Assembly: GCA_029866325.1 (NCBI GenBank)
Contig: JARWZO010000030.1
Location: 1-64,000, forward strand
DNA length: 64,000 nt
Source of the DNA: Fluviicola sp.
GTDB taxonomy: Bacteria; Bacteroidota; Bacteroidia; Flavobacteriales_D; Crocinitomicaceae
Direction of reading: 5' to 3'
Made by a program: the position numbers and the translations under genes
Shown: positions 54,898 through 62,710 of the stretch, in pieces
Layout of the letters: each line of letters begins with the position of its first letter
Numbering within the stretch: position 1 is the stretch's first letter
Notes under the pieces: model-generated
Told to the model about the DNA's origin: nothing
Database searches by the model: none
What the model saw: only the letters and a program-made list of their open reading frames with translations

Positions 54898-55542
54898 TTA
54901 AGCGTATTTAACTACGATTGATTCGATGACGTTACCCACATCTTCGCATTTATCAGTAGCAATTTCCATAATCTGATAAATCTCACGTTTTTTGATCAGG
55001 TCTTTTGCATCGATATCCGAATCGAACAATTTCTCGATACTTAAGTCGAAAATATCATCAGCCTGATTTTCAATAGAGTTGATTTTGATCACACACTCAA
55101 TGATTTTTTGCGTGTTTTTCAAGTTGCGTAACTCCTTTACAGCAGCATTTACAGCCAATACAGCTTCGTAAATTGCATCTGCCATTTTCAGGATTCCCGA
55201 ATCATTCGGATCTACTCGATAGAAGTTGATTTTTTTGCCTGTTGCGTAAATATGGTCGGCAATATCATCCAATGAAGTTGCCAAAGCGTGAATGTCTTCA
55301 CGGTCAAAAGGAGTGATGAAGTTTTTACCTAATTCCATGAAGATTTCATGTGTCAAATCATCATTTTGGTGCTCAAGATCTTCCATTTCTTTGATGATCA
55401 CTGCGCGTTTGTTATAATCGGACTCATTTACACACAAAACCAATTTTCCGGCAATAGCCTCTAGGTTTTGGCTGGCTTGTTCAAACAATGAGTAAAAAAT
55501 CCTGTCTTTTGGTAAAAAGAACTTCAATAATCCTGATGCCAT
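54898..55542 (-). CDS. DUF47 (PhoU-like) phosphate transport regulator
   Basis: A 214-residue cytoplasmic helical protein of the DUF47/PhoU-like family. Paired helices carry the EDLEHQNDDLTHEIFMELGK and DREDIHALATSLDDIADHIYA motifs (ExxxD metal sites), repeated in NSIENQADDIFDLSIEKLFD and EIATDKCEDVGNVIESIVVKYA. DUF47 proteins are known partners of PiT transporters and may gate them. First gene of the DUF47-PiT unit. A -7 box lies at 55563-55570 on the minus strand. Confidence 0.9.
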   Translation of the reverse strand: MASGLLKFFLPKDRIFYSLFEQASQNLEAIAGKLVLCVNESDYNKRAVIIKEMEDLEHQNDDLTHEIFMELGKNFITPFDREDIHALATSLDDIADHIYATGKKINFYRVDPNDSGILKMADAIYEAVLAVNAAVKELRNLKNTQKIIECVIKINSIENQADDIFDLSIEKLFDSDIDAKDLIKKREIYQIMEIATDKCEDVGNVIESIVVKYA

Positions 55543-55562
55543 AATCGTTTAATATTTGTCAG

Positions 55563-55570
55563 CAAAGGTA
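55563..55570 (-). promoter_or_regulatory. -7 box of the DUF47-PiT operon
   Basis: Minus-strand TACCTTTG (55570-55563) matches TAnnTTTG; the leader to ATG 55542 would be about 17 bases. The -33 region is TGTG (one mismatch) at about 20 bases. Confidence 0.5.
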
Positions 55571-55700
55571 TCGCTTAGTCAGCACCGCGTTACACATCAC
55601 TCCATTGTTAACGAAAAGGTAAAGTTCACTCAAAGTAAAGCATGAAAACCCTATATTTACTATGAAATACCCAGGCGAATATTCTGCTTGAAGCCCCTAA

Positions 55701-55717
55701 TATTAACTTAATGTTAA
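55701..55717 (-). promoter_or_regulatory. possible Pho-box-like repeat TTAACA-N5-TTAATA
   Basis: On the minus strand TTAACA and TTAATA start exactly 11 bases apart, the spacing of PhoB/PhoP half-sites. It lies about 150 bases upstream of DUF47 and just past the stop of the PhoB-like gene. Functional reading is inference. Confidence 0.35.
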
Positions 55718-55780
55718 GAAGTGGAGACTGAATGAAGTAATTAACGTGTAATTTAGAGCAAGTTTATCGGACTTATGGGG

Positions 55781-56455
55781 TTAATCTTGTTGCTTAAACT
55801 TATAACCGATTCCTTTTACGGTTTGAATGTGATTGTCACCGATTTTCTCGCGTAACTTGCGCACGTGAACATCAATGGTACGGTCGCCCACTACAATATC
55901 CGTTCCCCAAACCTTCTCCAAAATGTAATCGCGTTCAAATACTACATCGGGCCTCGAGGCCAGCAATGCCAATAACTCGAATTCCTTTTTAGGCAGGTGA
56001 ATTGCATTGCCATCCTTATATATAAGGTACTTCTCACGGTCGATGATCAATTCATTTCCAATCGCGGCAGGCTTTATTGTTGCAGCATCTTTTCTGCGCA
56101 TCAAGGCATTGATACGACTAATGAGTACACGCGGTTTAATTGGTTTCGAAATATAATCGTCTGCACCGGCATCCAAACCTGCAATCTGACTGTAATCTTC
56201 ACCGCGAGCTGTGAGAAAACAAATCAATACTTGCTCCAATCCGGGTGTTTTACGCAAAGCTTCGCATACTTCCACGCCATCCATTCCCGGCATCATAACA
56301 TCCAAAATAACCAATGAGGGGAGTTCATCTTTACAGATCTGTATTCCTTCCTTACCATTGGGGGCGGAAAAGACTGTGAATCCTTCTTTTACAAGGTTGT
56401 AACTGAGAATATCACGGATATCTTCCTCATCATCTATGATTACTATTTTGTCCAT
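55781..56455 (-). CDS. PhoB-like OmpR-family response regulator, no adjacent kinase
   Basis: A 224-residue response regulator. Phosphoacceptor Asp52 in LVILDVMMPGMDG, acidic pair in VIIDDEEDI, switch Thr in CFLTARGEDYSQIAGLDAGA, Lys in DDYISKPIKPR. The output domain carries LPKKEFELLALLASRPDVVF and RTIDVHVRKLREKIGDNHIQ. It is a close paralogue of the kinase-linked regulator at 43686-44366, with matching motifs in all regions. It lies next to the phosphate genes on the same strand, about 240 bases upstream of DUF47, so a role in phosphate control is plausible. No kinase gene is beside it. Confidence 0.88.
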   Translation of the reverse strand: MDKIVIIDDEEDIRDILSYNLVKEGFTVFSAPNGKEGIQICKDELPSLVILDVMMPGMDGVEVCEALRKTPGLEQVLICFLTARGEDYSQIAGLDAGADDYISKPIKPRVLISRINALMRRKDAATIKPAAIGNELIIDREKYLIYKDGNAIHLPKKEFELLALLASRPDVVFERDYILEKVWGTDIVVGDRTIDVHVRKLREKIGDNHIQTVKGIGYKFKQQD

Positions 56456-56589
56456 AGGCGCTATATTCTCTTTTTTATAGGGAATTATTGATACGAAAAT
56501 ACCGATTATATTGGAATCTTAAAAGACTCTTTTTTACACACTCTTGAATTGTAAGAACGGTCGAAATTGGTTTTAAATGTCGCGAATCG

Positions 56590-56643
56590 TTAATATTCTA
56601 TGTTAAATTGTTATTAATCGGTAATTAACAAACGTTTTTAAAC
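56590..56643. promoter_or_regulatory. array of TTAA half-sites spaced 11 bases
   Basis: TTAA(N)2 words begin at 56590, 56603, 56614, 56625 and 56638, that is spacings 13, 11, 11, 13. Three central words (TTAAAT, TTAATC, TTAACA) keep the 11-base period of OmpR-family half-sites. The array lies between two divergent response regulator genes. It could bind one of them; AT-richness makes chance a real possibility. Confidence 0.4.
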
Positions 56644-56697
56644 ACTGAATTCTTCCAATCCTGATATTGTGAACGAATGTTAAGTCAATAAAAAACT

Positions 56698-56728
56698 ATT
56701 GTACAAATGAATCTTTCGCTTACCTTTG
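56698..56728 (+). promoter_or_regulatory. promoter of the candidate small RNA
   Basis: ATTG (56698-56701), 19 bases, TACCTTTG (56721-56728) matches the consensus with one mismatch in the -33 box. Predicted start near 56732. Confidence 0.65.
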
Positions 56729-56731
56729 TCT

Positions 56732-56806
56732 CTAGTAGTAGTAGGTTAGGTTGATTAGTGTGATAAGAGTTTAGGACGCCCGTCTTAAACTCTTATCTAT
56801 TTTTAG
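56732..56806 (+). ncRNA. candidate ~70-nt small RNA with terminator hairpin
   Basis: The transcript from the promoter above begins TAGTAGTAGGTTAGG and runs ~30 bases without an ATG into a 17-bp hairpin: GATAAGAGTTTAGGACG (56762-56778), loop CC, CGTCTTAAACTCTTATC (56781-56797), one G-U pair, followed by TATTTTTAG. It has no open frame. It could be a free small RNA or a terminated leader of the response regulator gene at 56885. Confidence 0.5.
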
Positions 56807-56884
56807 GGAGTTTCTGATCGCTGCCCGCTTCGCTTTTTCACATCAATTTTCTTTGTAACTTGCCACATCTATTAGGATAATGTT

Positions 56885-57574
56885 ATGGCATCAAAAGCAA
56901 AAATTCTTCTCGTTGAAGACGATACCAATTTAGGATTCGTCATAGCAGATCAATTGAAATCTGAAGGATATCAGGTGGTTCTATGTTCCAATGGCCAGGA
57001 AGGACATATTCGGTTTACAGAAGACAATTACCATTTATGCATTTTTGATGTCATGATGCCAAAGAAAGACGGATTCACACTTGCACGTGAAATTCGCAAA
57101 ATCAATACTGAAACACCTATACTGTTTCTTACTGCCAAATCAATGACCGAAGATAAAGTGGCTGGATTTAATGCCGGAGGTGATGATTATCTTACCAAGC
57201 CGTTTTCATTCGATGAACTTTCGGTACGGGTAAAAGCATTACTAAAGCGTGTCAATATTCATGAAGTCACCGAAGACAAGGTAATTCAATTGGGTGAATA
57301 CGTGTTCGATACTGAAAACTTCACCTTGAAGCATCCGGAATTTGAGAAAACATTGACCAAAAAAGAGGCAATGGTTCTAAAGCTATTATGTCAGTTTAAA
57401 AATCAGGTATTGCCACGCGAGACCATTCTTACCGCCGTTTGGGGACAAGATGATTATTTCGCAGGAAGAAGTATGGATGTGTTCATCACCAAATTACGAA
57501 AATACCTCAGTCACGATAATTCAATCTCCATTGCCAACATTCATGGAATTGGGTTTAAGTTGGAAGTCAATTAA
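56885..57574 (+). CDS. OmpR-family response regulator, RprY-like, no adjacent kinase
   Basis: A 229-residue receiver plus winged-helix regulator. Asp55 in LCIFDVMMPKKDGFTLAREI, acidic pair in LLVEDDTNLGFVIADQ, Thr in ILFLTAKSMTEDKVAGFNAG and Lys in DDYLTKPFSFDEL. The output domain has LTKKEAMVLKLLCQFKNQVL and SMDVFITKLRKYLSHDNSIS. The sequence pattern matches the RprY type of Bacteroidota. There is no kinase beside it. It is distinct from the two PhoB-like proteins. Upstream lies the small RNA unit; downstream the CTAGGGAACT repeat. Confidence 0.88.
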   Translation: MASKAKILLVEDDTNLGFVIADQLKSEGYQVVLCSNGQEGHIRFTEDNYHLCIFDVMMPKKDGFTLAREIRKINTETPILFLTAKSMTEDKVAGFNAGGDDYLTKPFSFDELSVRVKALLKRVNIHEVTEDKVIQLGEYVFDTENFTLKHPEFEKTLTKKEAMVLKLLCQFKNQVLPRETILTAVWGQDDYFAGRSMDVFITKLRKYLSHDNSISIANIHGIGFKLEVN

Positions 57575-57579
57575 TAAAG

Positions 57580-57642
57580 GGAGCTTGGGAACTAGGGAAT
57601 TAGGGAGCTAGGACTTCCTAGTTCCCTCAAATTCTAGTTCCC
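57580..57642. repeat. CTAGGGAACT palindromic repeat upstream of tsaB
   Basis: GGGAACTAGGGAATTAGG... (57587-57612) pairs with 57617-57642 (CCTAGTTCCCT...TAGTTCCC) over 26 positions with about five mismatches or G-U pairs and a four-base loop. Same family and same placement as 48892-48967. Confidence 0.75.
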
Positions 57643-57651
57643 CAAAAACAA

Positions 57652-57659
57652 TATCTTTG
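57652..57659 (+). promoter_or_regulatory. -7 box of tsaB, nearly leaderless
   Basis: TATCTTTG ends four bases before the tsaB ATG (57664), exactly as at rsgA. The -33 region falls in the right arm of the adjacent palindrome. Confidence 0.6.
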
Positions 57660-57663
57660 TCCA

Positions 57664-58338
57664 ATGAGTTGGATCTTACACCTTGAAACTGCAACCAAAG
57701 TTTGTTCGGTAGCGCTTTCATCAAATGGCGAATTGCGTGAATTGGAAGAAATTGCCGACGATCAGTATGCACACGGTGAACAACTCACATTACTCATCGA
57801 AAAAGTAATGAAGAATGCCTCAATTGCTCCACAAGATTTGTCTGCAGTGAGTGTTTCTTCCGGTCCTGGATCGTATACCGGCTTGCGCATTGGTGTTTCT
57901 ACCGCCAAAGGGTTGTGTTATGCGCTAAGTATTCCGTTGATTGCTATCGATTCATTGAGCGCATTGGCAGCATTGGCTCATGAAAAATACCCGAAGCAAA
58001 TGCTTTGTCCCATGATTGATGCCCGCAGAATGGAAGTCTATTCTACCATTTTTTTGGCTGACGGTTCTGTTCTGAAACCAATGAGCGCCGATGTGTTGGA
58101 TGAAACTAGTTACGCCGATTTTGAACCGTTCGTATTTTTTGGTGATGGTGCTCCCAAAATGGCCGATTTGTGGAAAGATCGAAACACGACTTTTAATGGT
58201 GAATTACGCTGCTCAGCTTCTGGACAGGTAACATTGGCATTTGAGAAATTCACCAAACAGGAAGTTGAAGATGTAGCTTATTTTGAACCGTTGTATCTGA
58301 AAGAGTTTGTGGGAACGGTGAAGAAACAGGTCGGGTAA
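57664..58338 (+). CDS. tsaB: tRNA threonylcarbamoyladenosine biosynthesis protein TsaB
   Basis: A 224-residue ASKHA-fold protein that with TsaD and TsaE makes t6A37 in tRNA. Landmarks are ILHLETATKVCSVALSSNGE at the N-terminus, YAHGEQLTLLIEKVM, and SVSSGPGSYTGLRIGVSTAKGLCYA, the family signature. It is shorter than TsaD and lacks its metal-binding His pair, as expected. It abuts the convergent TIGR03643 gene without a gap. Confidence 0.92.
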   Translation: MSWILHLETATKVCSVALSSNGELRELEEIADDQYAHGEQLTLLIEKVMKNASIAPQDLSAVSVSSGPGSYTGLRIGVSTAKGLCYALSIPLIAIDSLSALAALAHEKYPKQMLCPMIDARRMEVYSTIFLADGSVLKPMSADVLDETSYADFEPFVFFGDGAPKMADLWKDRNTTFNGELRCSASGQVTLAFEKFTKQEVEDVAYFEPLYLKEFVGTVKKQVG

Positions 58339-58608
58339 TCAGCGTTTACTGATTTTGTTTAAACTAATTGACCGTTGACGAGAGCATTTAAAACGTGTGA
58401 TTTCCGGGTCGCGCTTTTTGAGATGCTTTTGACTTACGCCTGAGTTAACCCGTTTTCGCCACAATAAAAAACTTGACCGTTTCAGTTGAACCCTCATTAA
58501 AGTAATCACTTCTTGTTCGCTTAATGAAAACTGATGAGTGATTGCCTCGAAAGGAGTTCGGTCTTCCCAGGCCATTTCAATAATTCGATTGATTTCCTCT
58601 TCCGACAT
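58339..58608 (-). CDS. TIGR03643 family protein
   Basis: An 89-residue basic protein matching the TIGR03643 pattern: MSEEEINRIIEMAWEDRTPF, then FSLSEQEVITLMRVQLKRSSFLLWRKRV, then a basic tail. The first half looks like a helix-turn-helix. Function is unknown. The tail after residue 57 (QKHLKKRDPEITRFKCSRQR...) is longer than the ~75 residues I would expect, so the C-terminus may be extended. It converges with tsaB. Confidence 0.8.
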   Translation of the reverse strand: MSEEEINRIIEMAWEDRTPFEAITHQFSLSEQEVITLMRVQLKRSSFLLWRKRVNSGVSQKHLKKRDPEITRFKCSRQRSISLNKISKR

Positions 58609-58695
58609 GTGTAACGTTGTTGTGAGGAAGGAACAATTGTGGGGAGGGAATTGTTCTGGAAGGTGTTATTTTCGTTGGTTTCAGAGAATTTTCAC

Positions 58696-58758
58696 CGTTC
58701 GTAATATTGCAAATTCACCACCCTTTATTTGATATGCCAATTTGCAATATTACGAACG
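58696..58758. repeat. 20-bp perfect inverted repeat with CGTAATATTGC core
   Basis: CGTTCGTAATATTGCAAATT (58696-58715) and its exact complement (58739-58758) enclose 23 bases. The core CGTAATATTGC is shared with the 25-mer at 3154 and 52182. The right arm ends on the base before the MFS stop codon (58759). It may be the terminator of the MFS gene. Confidence 0.8.
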
Positions 58759-59985
58759 TTATTCCGGTGTGACTTTAACCTTTTTCCGCTTATGTAAATT
58801 CGGCAAAAACAACGTCACCATCCCAATCAACGGTAAAAACGAACAGATCTGATACACAAACGTAATACTCGTTTTATCCACAAAATAGCCCAACAACGCC
58901 GAACCCAAACCACCCATTCCGAAAGCAAAGCCGTAAAACAAGCCCGATACCATCCCGATTTTCCCGGGGAGTAATTCCTGCGCATAAACCAAAATAGAAG
59001 AAAACGCTGATGCCAGAATCGCACCTGCCAAACAGCTGAATACGCAAGTCAATGTCAGATCGCAATAAGGCATCATCAATGTAAACGGAGCTGCGCCAAC
59101 GATGGAAAACCAAATGATGATTTTTCGTCCGTATTTATCACCCAAGGGTCCACCGATCAATGTACCCATTGTTACCGATCCCATAAAAGCAAAGAGGTAC
59201 AATTGCGATTGCTGCACCGACAACTGGAAACGGTCGATGAGGTAAAACGTAAAGTAATTGCTGATACTTGCTGTGTAGAAAAACTTCGAGAAAATAAGAA
59301 GTAATAATATACAGATTGAAATCACAATTCGCCGTTGGGAAACATCAATGGGTAAATCGTTGTAAGCATTGCGCTTAAATGATCTGTTGGAAAGGTAACT
59401 TTTATACCAACGACCTACGTAGGTCAACACCATCAGGGCAATCAGTGCTGATGCCACAAACCAGACGATGTGTTGTTGCCCGTTCGGAACCACAATAAAG
59501 GCTACTAACAACGGACCTAATGTTGCGCCGGCATTTCCGCCCAATTGAAAAATCGCCTGCGCCAATCCGCGCTTACCGCCCGAAGCGTAATAAGCCACAC
59601 GCGATGCTTCCGGGTGAAATATCGAAGAACCGATTCCGATGAAACAAGCCGCCAATAAAATAGTGGTAAAACCGCCTGCAAATGCCAGTAAAATAATTCC
59701 CGTTAAGGAAAACAGCATTCCGCCCACAAAGGCATAAGGTTTGGGGTATTTGTCGGTGAAATTGCCCACAAAAGGTTGTAAAATAGACGCAGTAACCTGA
59801 AAAGCAAAGGTAATAAACCCGATTTGCGTAAATGAAAGCTGATAATCGGCTTTGAGCATCGGATACACCGAAGGCAATACCGATTGAATCAAATCATTGA
59901 GAAAGTGACCGAAGCAAACCGCAAACAGAATCGGAAACACAGTGGTGTAAGCGTCCTTTTTCTGAAGCGTCTCAGCGGAATTCAT
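58759..59985 (-). CDS. MFS transporter, fosmidomycin-resistance (Fsr)-like
   Basis: A 408-residue, twelve-helix major facilitator of the Fsr type. FGHFLNDLIQSVLPSVYPML is the family N-terminus, GNFTDKYPKPYAFVGGMLFS the cytoplasmic motif A region, IGIGSSIFHPEASRVAYYAS the Fsr-specific FHPE motif, and GGPLGDKYGRKIIIWFSIVG the second motif A. Fsr-like pumps export fosmidomycin and other small molecules by proton antiport; the natural substrate is unknown. The minus-strand -7 box TAAATTTG ends four bases from the ATG. The stop codon abuts a palindromic repeat. Confidence 0.87.
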   Translation of the reverse strand: MNSAETLQKKDAYTTVFPILFAVCFGHFLNDLIQSVLPSVYPMLKADYQLSFTQIGFITFAFQVTASILQPFVGNFTDKYPKPYAFVGGMLFSLTGIILLAFAGGFTTILLAACFIGIGSSIFHPEASRVAYYASGGKRGLAQAIFQLGGNAGATLGPLLVAFIVVPNGQQHIVWFVASALIALMVLTYVGRWYKSYLSNRSFKRNAYNDLPIDVSQRRIVISICILLLLIFSKFFYTASISNYFTFYLIDRFQLSVQQSQLYLFAFMGSVTMGTLIGGPLGDKYGRKIIIWFSIVGAAPFTLMMPYCDLTLTCVFSCLAGAILASAFSSILVYAQELLPGKIGMVSGLFYGFAFGMGGLGSALLGYFVDKTSITFVYQICSFLPLIGMVTLFLPNLHKRKKVKVTPE

Positions 59986-59989
59986 GGCG

Positions 59990-59997
59990 CAAATTTA
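59990..59997 (-). promoter_or_regulatory. -7 box of the MFS gene, nearly leaderless
   Basis: Minus-strand TAAATTTG (59997-59990) matches TAnnTTTG, with CTTG about 18 bases further upstream as -33. Only four bases separate it from ATG 59985. Confidence 0.55.
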
Positions 59998-60040
59998 CGG
60001 GTATTTACCGGTTTACAAGCGTTTATTCTGTTAAATACTT

Positions 60041-60146
60041 CCCACAGATGCACAGATTTTTGCGTTCCTAACGGCAACGCATATTTGTGTTTCAGATCCA
60101 GACGAGTCTCCGCCTGAGGCGGAAGCTTTATCTGTGCTTCTGTGGG
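60041..60146. repeat. MITE-like palindromic element, copy C (CCACAGAT family), overlapping trpA
   Basis: Left end CCCACAGATGCACAGATTTT, then GCGTTCCTAACGGCAACGC, matches copy B (inverted) over ~45 bases. A central palindrome TCCGCCT-G-AGGCGGA lies at 60109-60123. The right end ATCTGTGCTTCTGTGGG (60130-60146) is complementary to the left. Bases 60128-60146 are coding sequence of trpA. Confidence 0.8.
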
Positions 60147-60907
60147 GGAATAAGTGTGGGTAAACCAATAGTATTCTCCAAAAACGTTTCTGAAGTACCT
60201 TCAGCTAGGCTTTTTAAATAAGCTGTACCGATAATTACGCCGTCACATTCCTGAAAACCCTGATCGCGCTTTTGTGGCGAATCAATACCGAACCCAAGAA
60301 ATAGTGGTGTTTTGCCGCACAAGGCTTTCAATTCCCGATAGCGTGCCTGTTTGGCTTCGTCGATCAAATAACCGTTGCCTGTAATACTTGTTTGACCGAC
60401 CAAATACACAAAACTTTCCCTGCAAGCGGTGGCAATTTTCTTCACTCGTTCGTCATCCGTTGCCGGGGTAATGAGGAAAGTTAACGGAACATCATAGGCT
60501 TGAAAGACTTTAGCGTAACGCGCAGAATACAGTTCATAAGACAAATCTGGTAAGATCAGCGATGCAATGTTCAGTTCCTGACATTTCCCTAAAAAATTGC
60601 CCAAACCGAATTGCAGCACAGGATTCAGATAACCCATTAATACTAGCGGAACGGTAATCTGATCACGAACCTTTGTTAGTTGCCTGAAAAGCAAATCGAG
60701 TGTCATTCCATTTTCAAGTGCGATAGAACTGGTATGTTGAATCACCGGACCATCGGCCATCGGGTCAGAAAACGGAATACCGATTTCAATGAAGTCAACA
60801 CCACTTTCTTGAAGGTTAATCAGTTGATCTGAAAGGCTTTCCAGTTTTGGGAAACCTGCCTGAGTAAAAATACTCACTTGCTTGAGTGTTTTGTAAAATG
60901 GGTTCAT
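60128..60907 (-). CDS. trpA: tryptophan synthase alpha subunit
   Basis: A 259-residue TIM-barrel enzyme that splits indole-3-glycerol phosphate to indole and glyceraldehyde 3-phosphate. Catalytic Glu is in [20 protein letters not shown], and the second acidic residue region is [14 protein letters not shown] (normally PDLPxEE). The phosphate loop is [13 protein letters not shown] and [16 protein letters not shown]. The last residues (PPQKHR) and the stop are encoded by the right end of the copy C repeat, so the native C-terminus was probably replaced. It is the last gene of the operon and overlaps trpB by four bases. Confidence 0.92.
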   Translation of the reverse strand: MNPFYKTLKQVSIFTQAGFPKLESLSDQLINLQESGVDFIEIGIPFSDPMADGPVIQHTSSIALENGMTLDLLFRQLTKVRDQITVPLVLMGYLNPVLQFGLGNFLGKCQELNIASLILPDLSYELYSARYAKVFQAYDVPLTFLITPATDDERVKKIATACRESFVYLVGQTSITGNGYLIDEAKQARYRELKALCGKTPLFLGFGIDSPQKRDQGFQECDGVIIGTAYLKSLAEGTSETFLENTIGLPTLIPPQKHR

Positions 60908-62109
60908 GATTCGTCTGTTTGTAGTTGAATTTCAGATTGATAGGTGTTCATGTCTTTGTCGCCCCGACCAGAAAGATTGATGATCACACAATCATTGGGT
61001 GTTAAAGCTATTTGATGAAGCACGGCAAGAGCATGAGCGCTTTCCAATGCGGGAATGATTCCTTCCAAACGGGAACATTCCAATGCTGCTTCCAATGCTT
61101 CTTCGTCAGTTACTGCGAATGATTTTGTGCGTCCGGTGGAGATGGTGTGAGCGTGTAACGGACCTATTCCCGGGTAATCCAAACCTGCTGAAATGGAATG
61201 CGGTTCGATTACTTGTCCGCCCAAATCTTGCATCAATAAAGTGAAACTTCCGTGCAACACACCCGGACTTCCCAAAACGGATGTAGCGGCAGATTTTCCG
61301 GAATGAATCCCTAATCCGGCGGCCTCAACGGCGATTAATTCCACTTCGGGTTGATCGTAATAGTGATAAAATGCTCCGGCTGCATTGCTTCCGCCACCCA
61401 CACACGCAATGACTTTGGTCGGATTTCGATTTCCGGTTTTAGCAATCAATTGATCACCGATTTCTTTGGAAATCACCGATTGAAAATAAGCTACCATTTC
61501 CGGATAAGGATGTGGCCCAACCACACTGCCGATGAGGTAATAAGCATCCGTATGATTGATCCAGTGACGAATGGCTTCATTGGTAGCATCTTTTAGGGTT
61601 TTACTTCCTGAAGTGGCAGGAACAACTTTCGCCCCCAACATTTTCATGCGTTGCACATTCGGTGCCTGACGTTCAATGTCTTTTTCGCCCATATACACAA
61701 TGCAGTTCAACCCCATTAGCGCGCAAACGGTTGCAGTTGCCACACCGTGCTGACCGGCTCCGGTTTCGGCCACGATGTCGGTTTTACCCATGTGTTTGGC
61801 GAGTAATATCTGACCAATGGTATTGTTGATTTTATGCGCACCGGTATGACACAAATCTTCGCGTTTGAAATAAACGGGACAACCGAATTTTTCGGAAAAA
61901 CGTTTTGCCAAATAGAGTGGAGTAGGTCGACCTACATAATCGTTGAGCAACGAAGTAAAATCACGTTCAAAGCTTTCAGTAAAACAATAGGAACGAAACG
62001 CACGATCAAGATTTTCTACATTTTCGCGCAAAAGTTCAGGAACGTAAGCTCCGCCGAAATCGCCGTAGAATCCCAATGTGTCGGTTTCAAGATAAGATAC
62101 TGTCTTCAT
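60904..62109 (-). CDS. trpB: tryptophan synthase beta subunit
   Basis: A 401-residue PLP enzyme that joins indole and serine. PLP Lys is in [20 protein letters not shown], the catalytic loop [20 protein letters not shown], the phosphate loop [12 protein letters not shown], and the C-terminal GRGDKDM. The start at 62109 ([20 protein letters not shown]) is the family N-terminus and overlaps trpF by 23 bases; the frame is open further upstream to 62172 but those codons lie inside trpF. Overlap with trpA at the other end suits the alpha-beta complex. Confidence 0.95.
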   Translation of the reverse strand: MKTVSYLETDTLGFYGDFGGAYVPELLRENVENLDRAFRSYCFTESFERDFTSLLNDYVGRPTPLYLAKRFSEKFGCPVYFKREDLCHTGAHKINNTIGQILLAKHMGKTDIVAETGAGQHGVATATVCALMGLNCIVYMGEKDIERQAPNVQRMKMLGAKVVPATSGSKTLKDATNEAIRHWINHTDAYYLIGSVVGPHPYPEMVAYFQSVISKEIGDQLIAKTGNRNPTKVIACVGGGSNAAGAFYHYYDQPEVELIAVEAAGLGIHSGKSAATSVLGSPGVLHGSFTLLMQDLGGQVIEPHSISAGLDYPGIGPLHAHTISTGRTKSFAVTDEEALEAALECSRLEGIIPALESAHALAVLHQIALTPNDCVIINLSGRGDKDMNTYQSEIQLQTDES

Positions 62110-62710
62110 GTTGCAGTTGTTGAATGAACGTTTCAATGAGTTGTACATTTTTGATTCCCGGAGCGGTTTCAAATCGGCTATTTAAGTCATACCCGATACA
62201 AAACGGGTGATCAAAATGACGAAGTGAGACCAATGTGTCTAATCCGATTCCACCACTCAGGAAAAAGGAACGTGGACCTTTATAGTCAGCCAGAATTTCC
62301 CAATCGAATGATATTCCCGAACCACCGCGCTTCGTGCTTTTGGTATCAAACAGAAAATAATCAACCACATGCGAATACGAAGGAGTAAGCTCCAAATCAG
62401 TTTTTGTTTGAATGCCGAATGCCTTGATGACTAAAATATTGTTGGGCAATTGCGCGCAAAATTCGGGAGTTTCGTCTCCGTGAAGTTGAACGGCTGTTAA
62501 AAGATGTTCTTCTATGGCAAGTTGGATTGTTTCTAGTGAGGCATTCACAAATACACCTACGCGTTGTTTACCGAATGAAGGGGTTGCTTTTTGCGTAAAC
62601 CTCGGTGATTGTTCCGCAAAAATGAATCCGATAAAATCGACCTCCGGAATAAGTGTTACGCGTTTACTTTCGAGATTGTTTGTCAACCCGCAAACCTTGA
62701 TCTGTTTCAT
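62087..62710 (-). CDS. trpF: phosphoribosylanthranilate isomerase
   Basis: A 207-residue TIM-barrel isomerase. [12 protein letters not shown] contains the catalytic Cys7 (KVCGL), VQLHGDE is the family motif, [21 protein letters not shown] has the catalytic Asp region, and [12 protein letters not shown] the phosphate loop. Overlaps trpC by four bases (ATGA) and trpB by 23 bases. Confidence 0.94.
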   Translation of the reverse strand: MKQIKVCGLTNNLESKRVTLIPEVDFIGFIFAEQSPRFTQKATPSFGKQRVGVFVNASLETIQLAIEEHLLTAVQLHGDETPEFCAQLPNNILVIKAFGIQTKTDLELTPSYSHVVDYFLFDTKSTKRGGSGISFDWEILADYKGPRSFFLSGGIGLDTLVSLRHFDHPFCIGYDLNSRFETAPGIKNVQLIETFIQQLQHEDSILS

